A stretch of 64,000 nucleotides of DNA from Coleophoma eucalyptorum (lineage: Eukaryota > Ascomycota > Leotiomycetes > Helotiales > Dermateaceae): the NCBI GenBank assembly GCA_026120035.1, contig JALRME010000007.1, positions 372,001-436,000 on the forward strand. The letters run 5' to 3'. A model generated the notes under the pieces. That model was given only the letters and a program-made list of their open reading frames with translations. It did not search any database and was not told the DNA's origin. Of this stretch, positions 21,918 to 31,600 are shown in pieces (position 1 is the first letter of the stretch; each line of letters begins with the position of its first letter). The translations under genes and the position numbers were made by a program.

Positions 21918-23031
21918 CTATACGGCCCAGTAGACGTCCATCTTCAGCTCATGAATATGATTCCTCCAGCCTGGAAATCTAGCCTTGCCCCAAACAGTTA
22001 CAACATCACCAATTACCAGGTTTCTTACAAACTCTCCGTTTCCTGAGGCCCGCCCACGACCTATTTCTTCGAGATGGTCTGCTTCAGGTCCATCAGGATG
22101 AATATCGTCGTCACACGACCATGTAACCGTATATTCAATTGGCTCTCTTTCAGCGACTTTGTTTGACTGTATGCGTGTTGCTGAAGGGAGGAGAGGGAAA
22201 ACGAAATTTCCTGATTGATTATTGGGCGTGGTCTCCGTGACAGGGTCAAGGGTACGCAAGCAGCAGATAAAGGGGCGCTGCAATTTTCCATCCGCTGCTG
22301 CTGGAGGAGATATTTCGACTTGCGGCCGCGGCGAATTCTGCCATGCTTCTAAGACATGTTCTGTATTATTTAGCTAAAGATCTTTCAAGGCTTGAAAAAC
22401 TCACTTTCTGTCATCGCTGACACCTTCTCTAACCCAACCTCAAGCCATGAATATGCTCCGTTATACGTTCCATGATGAGGGCGACCGCCGGTTCCTTGGT
22501 CGTTCATTTTGATGGTAAATACGATCTTTTTGACGGGATGTAAAGCAGGAGTCAAGGATTTTGAAGTCCATTCCCGCAGCAGTTCGTCAGTTGCGCTTCC
22601 AGGAACCTCATTGCTTTTTGGCCATGGCTCTGGCTTTAGAGTTGGATAAGTGCTCTGGGCGGACTTTGATATATCGTAATGACCACTTGACTCTGGATAC
22701 CCAATAGGATATGATCGTAGCTGCATATTGTCAGTGATCAGGTTAGTACGTAGCATAGACTACTTACTAGGAAACGATTCTCGCGTTCTACGTGGCTGCC
22801 TATTACAGTGACTCCTGATGGAATCTGGGTTGAAGTATGGGGCCAGTACTCTGCATAATCAACGATTGTATCGATAAGCTCTGGAGGCAATGCAGAGCGT
22901 TCAAGGAAGAACGACTTGACGCTAAGGACGTCCTCGACCGAAGGGGATTCCCAAGGTTTAGGATCATTTATATCGATACCTGACATGGCTGTTGATATAA
23001 AGTTGTAGATGTACTGTCCTATAGCAGCCAT
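21918..23031 (-). CDS. Conserved fungal protein of unknown function, 340 aa
   Basis: Exons 23031-22768, 22720-22405 and 22360-21918 give 340 aa. Both introns (47 and 44 nt) have strong donors (GTAAGT, GTGAGT), intron 1 has an ACTAAC branch, and phases agree, which supports a real gene. I do not recognise the family. The first 90 residues include SVKSFFLERSALPPELIDTI then VDYAEYW, which resembles an F-box-like helix-loop (LPPELI is typical), but this is weak. The middle has KKIVFTIKMNDQGTGGRPHH then GTYNGAYSWLEV, and the C-terminus ends in NLVIGDVVTVWGKARFPGW followed by NHIHELKMDVYWAV, a pattern I associate with fungal hypothetical proteins that respond to solvent-exposed beta folds. No signal peptide or membrane segment. 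Its start is 381 bp from the divergent acyltransferase gene. Confidence 0.8.
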
Positions 23032-23412
23032 TACAGATTGAGTATGGAAGTCTTTGGGGATGTAGTGGCAATGAGAAATCTAGGTGTGTATGTGTGCGTA
23101 TGCATGGAATTTGTGGATATTCGAGCATCTATCTATCGGTGTTGTCTGATCTCTATGGGGATTGCTTTTGCCCCACTGACGTAGATAGCGCTTGCCCCAC
23201 GTCTGCTTGCAGGGTCTAAAGATCATCAGTCGCAGCCTTGACTTTCAGCCAATCAAACATCGCGCGACAGCTTGAATATTGCGTGATCTTTCAGCCTCGT
23301 GCTGACAAAAAACAGCTGCATGGAACGACCTTTGGATCCCATTCTTTTGCGCACTCGATTGATTTAATCGGCGCAATCCTGTTGCACAATTCATCCATTC
23401 TTCTCGGGCATC
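23032..23412. promoter_or_regulatory. Divergent promoter of the unknown gene and the acyltransferase gene
   Basis: 381 bp lie between two start codons pointing apart, so both promoters must fit here or overlap upstream UTRs. A CRE-like TGACGTAG occurs near 23178. I see no exact GCN4/CPC1 (TGACTCA) site, which would have been expected for an amino-acid gene. Confidence 0.5.
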
Positions 23413-24975
23413 ATGTATACGAAGAGTTTAGCTGCGACTGCCCGGACTGCCGCGCAAGGCACGAAATATCTGCCATCAACCCGGGCCGTCTCCTCTCTAC
23501 CATTGCGGCTTGCCCCTTTGTCACAGAAGCAAGAAGCTTCAAGCCATGGATTCAGATCGTTACATACACAGGGCAGGAAACAAGCGACTGCTGCAGGGCT
23601 GGCAAAAGCTTCAAACCCAGCAATGGCATTCCCATGCCTGGACGCCGTAGAAACTAAGTCGGCAACGCTCGAGGCTCGCTCACTCTCCAGTGGGCCAGAG
23701 CCATCCTATACAAGCGGAGCAACTCTCAGCTACCATTGCGACGAACCCCTAATTTTGGATTGGGGCGGAAAATTGCCAGAATTCAACATTGCTTACGAAA
23801 CCTGGGGAGAGATGAATACCGATAAGTCAAATGTTATCCTGTTACATACTGGTCTTTCGGCTTCCTCGCATGCGCACTCAACAGAGTCAAACCCAAAACC
23901 TGGATGGTGGGAGAAATTTATAGGACCTGGCGGATGTCTGGATACAGATAAATACCACGTAATTTGTACTAATGTGATTGGGGGTTGTTATGGCTCAACA
24001 GGACCAAGCAGTATCGACCCAGCCGACGGCAAAAGATATGCAACGAGATTTCCGATTTTGACCATGGAGGATATGGTACGAGCACAATTCCGACTCCTTG
24101 ATGGCCTAGGGGTCGAGAAATTATATGCTAGCGTGGGAGCGAGTATGGGAGGCATGCAATCTCTTGCAGCGGGTGTCTTGTTCCCAGAACGAGTCGGTCG
24201 GATTGCCAGTATAAGTGGATGCGCACGTAGCCACCCCTACAGTATTGCCATGCGACATACGCAACGACAGGTCTTGATGATGGACCCCAACTGGAACCGA
24301 GGATTCTACTATGACAGCCTCCCGCCTCATCACGGTATGAAACTTGCCCGCGAGATCGCAACCGTAACCTATCGTTCTGGGCCAGAGTGGGAGCAACGTT
24401 TTGGCCGCCGGCGCGCGGATCCCAGTAAGCAGCCAGCACTATGTCCTGACTTTCTCATCGAGACATACCTAGACCACGCAGGTGAGAAGTTCTGTCTAGA
24501 ATACGATGCGAATAGTCTCTTGTATGTGAGCAAAGCAATGGATCTCTTCGACCTCGGGGCACAGAATCAGTACGCTACAGCTGCACGACGATCTTCTTCA
24601 GAATCAACCTCCCCGGCCGCTGCCGCAGCGTGTTCCCTCACACTCCCAGAGACCCCCTATCAAGAACAACCCGAGACCAGCACAGCATCCTCACAAGATC
24701 TATCAACGCCTGTCCAGCATACTACTGCGCCACCCGCCGATCTCGTGGCTGGGCTCGCGCCGTTGCGTGATCATCCAGCGCTGATCATGGGCGTGGCCTC
24801 CGATATCCTTTTCCCCGCCTGGCAGCAGAGGGAGATTGCGGAAACCCTGAGGAGAGCGGGCAATACCAGTGTTACACATGTTGAGCTCGGTGAGGATGCT
24901 AGTCTCTTTGGACATGATTCCTTCTTGCTTGATTTGGAGCATATTGGTGGGAACTTGAAGAGGTTCTTGGGCTGA
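23413..24975 (+). CDS. cysA: Mitochondrial homoserine/serine O-acyltransferase (MetX/CysA family)
   Basis: Intronless, 520 aa, alpha/beta-hydrolase acyltransferase. The family acylates homoserine or serine with acetyl- or succinyl-CoA for methionine or cysteine synthesis. The N-terminal 70 residues are rich in R, S, T and A with few acids ([20 protein letters not shown]), a mitochondrial presequence. The core starts at [20 protein letters not shown] and GPEPSYTSG. The nucleophile elbow GASMGGMQ puts the catalytic Ser near residue 245. Other parts of the triad are Asp in [10 protein letters not shown] and His in FGHDSFLLD near the C-terminus. Preceding [17 protein letters not shown] is diagnostic of the family. 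A low-complexity insertion (about residues 395-440, Ser/Thr/Pro/Gln-rich) separates the halves, common in fungal members. The presequence and LDAVE start favour the Aspergillus CysA / fission yeast Cys2 branch (serine acylation) over the homoserine enzyme; this choice is inference. Confidence 0.88.
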   Translation: MYTKSLAATARTAAQGTKYLPSTRAVSSLPLRLAPLSQKQEASSHGFRSLHTQGRKQATAAGLAKASNPAMAFPCLDAVETKSATLEARSLSSGPEPSYTSGATLSYHCDEPLILDWGGKLPEFNIAYETWGEMNTDKSNVILLHTGLSASSHAHSTESNPKPGWWEKFIGPGGCLDTDKYHVICTNVIGGCYGSTGPSSIDPADGKRYATRFPILTMEDMVRAQFRLLDGLGVEKLYASVGASMGGMQSLAAGVLFPERVGRIASISGCARSHPYSIAMRHTQRQVLMMDPNWNRGFYYDSLPPHHGMKLAREIATVTYRSGPEWEQRFGRRRADPSKQPALCPDFLIETYLDHAGEKFCLEYDANSLLYVSKAMDLFDLGAQNQYATAARRSSSESTSPAAAAACSLTLPETPYQEQPETSTASSQDLSTPVQHTTAPPADLVAGLAPLRDHPALIMGVASDILFPAWQQREIAETLRRAGNTSVTHVELGEDASLFGHDSFLLDLEHIGGNLKRFLG

Positions 24976-25351
24976 GTGGAAGTGAAGAGAGACGAGTGAA
25001 GATTGTATGATCATAGGGATTTCTAGGGATTAGCATTTGTAGGCGTTGAAAATTGCTTTAAGCCTTTGGTTCAGTAGATGTCTTTGGACAGAAAATATGA
25101 ATCCATTCTAGCGGCCTCTTGTACTCTTGGTTAGTCACGTAACTGGAACGAACAATTATCAAAAAGGTTGTGTATATTACGATTTGCATTTGATTATGAA
25201 AGCCTGAATCGGAAGAATTTCTAGCCATGTTCCACCGATATCTACACTCAAATTTCTGTCTCCACCTCTTGAAATCCCTCGATCGTAAAAAACAAAATGC
25301 GGTATTATAGTATTCTCCCCTTATATCCATGCCATTAAATCATCTCTCAAC
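24976..25351. other. Convergent 3' intergenic region
   Basis: 376 bp between the stop codons of the acyltransferase (+) and SLC35F-like (-) genes. No gene or clear signal seen. Confidence 0.5.
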
Positions 25352-26646
25352 TCATGCAACATGATCCCCATAAACCAAGGCCTCACGTCTTGCCTCCTGA
25401 ATAGCCTTCAACTTCGCCGTCCCGACACCTGCAACACCCGCTTCTTGGTTCTTACCCAACCACGGCTTGCGCGCATCTCCTAGCATGCTACCAGCCAAGA
25501 AATAGACGACCAAGCCGACAATAATCATGACGAACGCAATCGGGTACAGATAGTAGATACTATATCCGAACACGTGAATACCGATGATGGTACCCCAGAA
25601 ATTGCCGGTCAGGAGGGAGATGTCGAAGAATGCAGCCGAGGCCATGCGCAGAATGAGTGGGGCGAGGGAGTAGAAGATTGTCAGGGCAAGGGTATAACCG
25701 ACAATGTAACCACCGACTTGACCATCCCAGGTCGCGTCGCGGAAACTTTGCTTATCAAAGCAGGCGCATGTGATGCCATTGATAATAACGCCAAAGAATC
25801 CGAGCATGCCCAAAACTTCCCAGGCGGGTCGCTTGGAGACGAACCATTCTTCAAAGACGTTGGAAAGGCCGTACAAAGTGGCACCAGCGAGCCCGAATAG
25901 ATCACCTTTCAGCATGGTGGGGGGACTTCCACCGTTAGAACCAGTGATATGGTCAGAGCCTAAAAGTAGGCCCATGCCGCCACAGCAGATCAGGATTCCT
26001 GCGACTTGCGCCCACTTGTAACGAACGTGTAGGAAGCAGAATGAGATGATAACTACACAAACGATAGACCAAAAGTTGAGCAGCTGTGCGCTGAGGAGAT
26101 TGGTCCATCTATAGGCGAGGACAGTGAAATAGTTTCCCTCTACATCCATGAAGGAGAGGATCACATACTTCCATCCGTCAACCACAAGAAGTCTGAAATA
26201 CTTCTTCCAGCCATAAGTGTATATTGTGTAAGTGGTGTAGATGGCGGTTAGGACAATGTAATTGAACAAAGTCTGGAAAGCGGGGATAGAAGTGCCCTTG
26301 TTGACGAGGAGTGTGGAGAAAGTATTGGTAGCAGTAATGCAAAGCGCAAGAACTTGTCTGATTGATGTTAGTTCTGGGTGAAATTCAAGAGGCGAGTTAC
26401 TGACCCGATCAATAAAACAATCCAAAAGTCTCTTGTCAATAAATAGGCATACCAAGAGGACTTTTTGTCCTCAAGCGCCTCAATTGCGTGTCCCAAAACC
26501 TCTGGGTCAACGTCATCCTCTCCCTGAACACTGCGGTGGCCTTGGTTGAGCTCAATACTTCCAGAGCGCTCAGCGCCCTCCTGAGGCTTATAATCACTTC
26601 CGATTGGAGTTTCGTGCGTCTCGATCGCACTTGTCTTGGTCGCCAT
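25352..26646 (-). CDS. SLC35F-type solute transporter (drug/metabolite transporter superfamily)
   Basis: Exons 26646-26405 and 26357-25352 give 415 aa. The 47-nt intron (GTCAGT donor, AACTAAC branch, ATCAG acceptor) joins VLLIG to QVLALCITATNTFST. Residues 1-65 are hydrophilic and acidic, facing the cytosol. About ten hydrophobic segments follow, with family-like NKGTSIPAFQTLFNYIVL, LLSAQLLNFWSIVCVVIISF, GDLFGLAGATLYGLSNVFEE, and FFDISLLTGNFWGTIIGIHV. The C-terminus is a short basic tail (GTAKLKAIQEARREALVYGD). This is the DUF914/SLC35F family of endomembrane transporters, whose substrates are mostly unknown; thiamine and nucleotide-sugar transport have been discussed for relatives. Membership is solid; substrate is not assigned. 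Confidence 0.9.
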
Positions 26647-27951
26647 TATGTCTGAATCGCTGGATTCCCTCCTGTTATCGCAGTTGGTGTCGTCCGAAGT
26701 ATGTACAAGAAGTGGACGATTTTCTCCGTACTGATGCGCCGTTGTGGCGATTTTATGGGCGAAGAGGTACTAAGTATGTCGATTGTCGTTATCGCAAAGT
26801 CGTGAAGTCTTTCTAACGTCCCCAGGATCAATGAGCGCAAAGACTTCAAGTCGCTCACTGTTAAGACTATGAAGAGGCAGCAACCATTAACTGAGGGTCA
26901 CCTCAGTCTGACAGTCTGTGGATGGAGAGAAAAGAAAAGAGAAAAGCAAAAGATGGGAGCGAAGGGTATCAGCAACTTTTGAGTCTGGACGAGGGTCTAC
27001 CAAATCCGTGGGCGGGGCGAGGAAAAAGGTAGGGGTGCTTTTAGGAAGGTGATTGGTCGGAAGTGCCCGCTGCAGGAAGATCCACGCTTCGGGGCCAAGC
27101 TAGGCGTCCAAGGTGTGCAGCCAAGCTGGCATGATATTGGTCGTCAGGTGAATCTCTTCGAATCGAAACCAGAGTATTCAAGCCATGTGGGGGAACAAGA
27201 GAAAGAAGTAAATAAAACATGTAATCAGGCGAGTAATTCCGATCTTCATTTGCTATACATGTCAGCCCGCGTTCGTCTGCTCGATGCATCCAGTTGCAGT
27301 TGCTGATAACCGATAAGGGAGGTATTTTTTTTCAATCCCTGGCTAGCTTCTGTCCAACTCCGGCGCAGCTCCACCAATCTTAAGATCTAATGAACAGTGC
27401 GAGAAGTTTGTCGCATATGAGGCAATATCTGGTTGTCTCGACGTCGTATAGATGACTGCTCGAAGCTACTTAATCATACCCGTCAGAGTCGAACTGCAAC
27501 AAGGTAGATATCGTTAGTTCGATTGCAGCTTATTGCTACACCAAATATTCGGCAAAAGCATGAAGCCAAAAATCGCCTGGTACAAATCGAGCTTCTCCGA
27601 TCGAAATACTAGATGGAGGAGTAATAGCCGAATCTGCCAGTGACTGGTAGGTTGCCGCACAAAGGACGAATAGTTGTCTTGTAGAGCTCTCTGGGAGTGG
27701 AGCACAGATGCAATACTTGCGACTGTAGCCATATTTTCAGGCCTAGAGGCAGAGATGTGTGATCGGGAGAATGACCGCATCGGCTTGCCTTGCTTCTATC
27801 GACTCAGGTGCTCAAGTTCGTAATATCAGGAGCACAATCTAGACATCCTCTTATCTTTGTCCTCCGAAGCGCAGTAGGGAGTACACTATGGTTTAGATCC
27901 TTGAACGTTGCGAATTATCGAGAGTTGAAATCGGGGGTATCATTGTAGCTT
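26647..27951. other. Intergenic, long upstream region of the SLC35F-like gene
   Basis: 1.3 kb between two minus-strand genes. A 35-base purine tract at 26924-26958 (pyrimidine-rich on the minus strand, CTTTTCTCTTTTCTTTTCTC in part) lies about 280 bp upstream of the SLC35F start and fits the CT-rich core promoters common in filamentous fungi. Open frames at 27049-27306 (+) and 27514-27780 (-) do not look like proteins. Confidence 0.55.
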
Positions 27952-28355
27952 TTACATCTTGCCATCATGCTCTCCTGGTAACCGCTTCACGCGCTTCTGT
28001 TCCCAATCGTCCAAATCTTTGGCAGCCAATCTCTGTGGAATACATAGTTAGCGGTTAACCTCAGTCTTACAGTTCTTGTAAAACAAACATAATATTCCTC
28101 CTTCATGTCCACCTTCCGCCCATCTTTTCCAATTCCCAGCTCCTCTTCCTTGCTCATTCGGCGGACGCGTCGATCGTGCTTCTCGTATCGTATGGCCGTC
28201 GCAGGTGTCAAGAAGAAAGATCCAGCTACCATCGTAGCAATAAAAGGTAGGCCGAACATCAAAAAGGGATGCCTCGCGAGCGATGTTCGATATCGAGCAG
28301 CTACAGTGCTGGCGTCGGCGGAGCTACGAAACTTCTTGTTCTGGAAAACCGCCAT
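27952..28355 (-). CDS. cox16: Cytochrome c oxidase assembly protein COX16
   Basis: Single-span inner mitochondrial membrane protein needed for assembly of complex IV. Exons 28355-28089 and 28032-27952 give 115 aa. The 56-nt intron starts with the less common donor GTTTGT and ends ..CCACAG; the splice joins VDMKEEYY to RLAAKDLDDWEQKRVKRLPG, the conserved COX16 C-terminus. Residues 8-30 (KFRSSADASTVAARYRTSLA) are basic, followed by the membrane segment (FLMFGLPFIATMVAGSFFL) and the family block TPATAIRYEKHDRRVRRMSK. The second exon encodes only 26 residues and is easily missed. The gene is divergent from the ATR kinase gene with 301 bp between start codons. Confidence 0.92.
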
Positions 28356-28656
28356 TTGGTCTAACTGAGAGAGAATGCGGACCGATGAGTACTACTCTTC
28401 TCTGTCAATAGATGTAATACTTCTAGCAGGCGGTATGCTCTTGAGCTCGATGCAATTTAAGTAAAAGTCAAGCAATTGTAAGATGGGTCGACTTTTCACG
28501 GAGGCCCGGCAAGCTTGAGCTCCAGAGCCACTTCAGATGGTTAGATAAATTGGTTTGGATATCACGTGCCTTCCCGCTTCAACGCGCACCCCAAAACGCG
28601 TCAACCTTTACATCTCTCCATCAGCACGAGCTCGCAGCACTAACGATGGCAAATTC
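28356..28656. promoter_or_regulatory. Bidirectional promoter COX16 / ATR kinase
   Basis: 301 bp serve two divergent genes. Visible sites: palindrome CACGTG at 28563-28568 (bHLH-type E-box), an exact MluI cell-cycle box ACGCGT at 28596-28601, a near copy ACGCGC at 28582-28587, and an AGATAA (GATA-factor core) near 28544. The ACGCGT is 56 bases before the ATR start. In yeasts ACGCGT is bound by MBF (Mbp1/Cdc10-Swi6) at S-phase and DNA-damage genes; that it works here is inference. Confidence 0.6.
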
Positions 28657-28660
28657 ATGA
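28646..28660 (+). promoter_or_regulatory. Minimal uORF overlapping the ATR start codon
   Basis: ATG GCA AAT TCA TGA: a four-codon upstream frame whose TGA (28658-28660) overlaps the first ATG of the kinase (28657-28659) and abuts the second in-frame ATG (28660-28662). If the transcript includes 28646, ribosomes would terminate exactly on the main start, so initiation would depend on leaky scanning or termination-reinitiation. Confidence 0.55.
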
Positions 28661-31600
28661 TGGCCCCAACATCTCGGCCAACAGGACCGAATCAGAGATC
28701 ACACGATGGAGAAAATGGCGAAGCTTCTGAGTTGCCCCCTTCCACTCTTGCTGCAGCATTAATCAACAACCTCTCCAACAATAAACCAGCGCGAAAAACA
28801 GAACGAGATGATCTTCAAAGACTTATGTTGGAGGTCTCAAGCCTTGGGATTGATGCCGACAAGTTGGAAGGCGATGCAAAGCTTGAACATCAGCATAAAC
28901 TTATTTATGTCTTTGCTCGTGCAGTACTAGAACGTCTCACCAAAGATGACCCTTTTATGAATGTTCAACAACTTGTCCTTCAGGCCTGCGAAGCATTAGA
29001 TGTCTTTATGTCCACAATCAAAGAAACGCCTGAAGTTTTGAATTATAACTTGACTTCTGGTTCAAGCATTCAAAGCCGTGGTCAGGAGCCACTCTGGGTC
29101 TGGCTGTTTCCACGAATTCTAGCCCTTCTATGTCGGAAACAATGCGAGGCTTTGATCGAGAAGATAAAAGACTTTTTCTATGTTGCTTTTCAAGTTGTCT
29201 CAAGATCCCCCAAGCTGCGGGTCCTTCATACACAGTTTTTCTCCTACCTGATGGAGTGTGCTTCTTGTATGTACACATCAAGCTTGATTTCTTTTCCTGC
29301 TGACAAAAGTATAGCAATTTTGATTTTCTTGCAGGGCCCTAACATCATCTCCCGGCCTCGTTCTTTGGAACTGCTTTTGCCTCCAGAAGAAACCTCTCTT
29401 GAAGTTTTCGTGCAAGAGAATGATGATGAACGGCTCCATTGCAGGTATATTCTTCAAGAAGCTGCAGAGAGTTTATGGCATGCTGCAAATTTATTGTCCA
29501 TGCTTTCGGAGATCACCGCTGCAACGACCGCATCAGCTACTGCCACACCTGATTTTCGGGACTACCTTGCATGGATGATAGATGAGTTTGTTAAGGTCCA
29601 TGAGATACATAACAGGTGGCGGGATATCATGGATTCTGACCCCAAGGTCAGGATGTCTCTAGTGGTATCTTTCTGTTCTATACACACTCTTCTATTGTCT
29701 CTTCGCAATTCTCTGTCAGGGCCTATACTTCGTAAATTATATCTGGTTCTCATTGTTCTTTGCGTTGACCTATTGGAAGACTCTACATATCTCAACGAGA
29801 ACTCAGTAAAGGTGGCATTCTGTAGCTGCCTCTTGAACCTACTCGCTGCTTCTAGAAAGGATGATTCTGTTTCACGCAATGTTTTCCTTCATTTGCTTCC
29901 CTACGTTCAAGGTCTTGGATCCGATGATGAACGGCTCGCAGATCTAGGTAAAGACTTCAAAGTAAGGACTCTTCATAAATAGATGGCCGCATCATACTAA
30001 CCAAGACAAGAAAACAATTAGTTTCTTCTGTCAGTCCATCTCCAAGTCAGAAGAATCGGAAGCAACTTTGTCGACAGAGGCTTTTGAAAATGATGAGCTC
30101 AACGCGGATTTCCAACAGCTTCATCTTGTAGTAACTGCAAGTGAAGAATCTGGTGAAGGCCCGCCAAGCAAGCGTCGGAAGCTGTCAGCAAATTCGGACA
30201 TACTAGAAGAGATAACAACTGAGCTGTACTCTACTTTAGCATCTCAATCTGTCAATGACCTTACAGGATTACACCAGATTACAGAGTAAGTCTTGTGGGG
30301 TTTTGAATAAGCTGTATCTAACATCTTGTAGAGCTTGCTTCACTTCATTGGATGACGAGGCTCGATGTAGAAGCTTGGTTTATCTCGGGCAGATTGCTTG
30401 TGCAAGCAGTGAAACTATCGAGGTAGTGAAAAATCACGAGAAACAGATTATCACCACGAGTTGCCCTGTTTGTGATGCACAATCGGCAAGCCTATCAGCA
30501 AAATCACAGATTTCTCCGACAAATCGCGAAGCCATTGCTGTCCTTACAAATATTGTTAAGTCGCCGGTATTCCTCGAAGCTCGCAGGCCCCGCGTTCTGG
30601 CAATGCTTACGCTTAGAAAATTCGCAGTTCACTTTGATGAACCAGAACTACTAGATTTAGAAATATCCCCTCTTGGTCAGTGGTGCTTACAGTCCTTACA
30701 AAGCTCAGTACGAGAATTACGTATCAGTGCAGGGTGCGTGAACCAGGATATTGATGAACTATAGTGATTACTGATATGTTCTAGACGTACTCTCCCCTTG
30801 TTTCTACGCAAAGTTGTAGGTAACGATGTATCGAGGAGAAATGCAGTCAATGCAATTGCAATATTAAGGTCGCTTTCTGAACAGGACATACCACATTTGC
30901 AAGAGACCTGTATCTTAGCCTGGGGCCAGCTTGGAAGGTAAGGCTCATGCTCTGAAGGAATACGCATTTGCTGAAATCTCCAGAATTTCGAAAGACGAAG
31001 AACTCAACATTGTGCTGCTAAAACTAGTAGAGTATCTAGGACATCCAAATCCCATCACCTCTGGCGCAGCTTATAATGAGGTATGATAATGTGCAACAAA
31101 ACAGATAGATCCGCTAACATTGTCAACCTAAGATACTGAGCCTTGCAAAGTCAAATGACACGACTGTAGAGCGTTTATTCAGTCCTTTTTGGGCAAGCAT
31201 TGCTATAATACCTGTCAAAGATCTCCTGATCAGACCACACTCATCCCAACTGATGGCTGATTTATTGGAGACGACAGTTCCTGACTTCCTTGTTTTGACG
31301 CAAGCTTGGACACTGCCGTACCTTGTATTGAACAAGAATTTGGGTGTCATCAAAAGAATAGCTCAAGCCCGCAAAGAAGAAACTTGGCAACTATGCTTTG
31401 ATACAAATAATCACACAAGAATACTGGCTTTGTTACTGATTCAAAACGTCACTGATACCGAAGCCTTTATCTTGTCCCTTTTGAGATCCGTGTCTTCCAA
31501 ATATAAAGACCTCAGCCTTGTAGACTTACTACGTACTGAGCCCGCATTGACCGCACTGCATCTCTTGAAGACTGCAGGCACTGCAGACGACAGTAAGAAG

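Noticed and set aside
27430..27540. Possible tRNA because of a GTTCGATTGC box
   Set aside because: No matching A box or cloverleaf could be drawn around it.
29267..29334. Alternative acceptor at 29334 for ATR intron 1
   Set aside because: A 68-nt intron would shift the frame out of the clearly conserved downstream sequence; acceptor 29314 keeps it.
29948..30021. GTAAAG/TTAG splice in ATR intron 2
   Set aside because: Gives a frame that stops soon after; GTAAGG at 29962 with acceptor at 30034 keeps phase.
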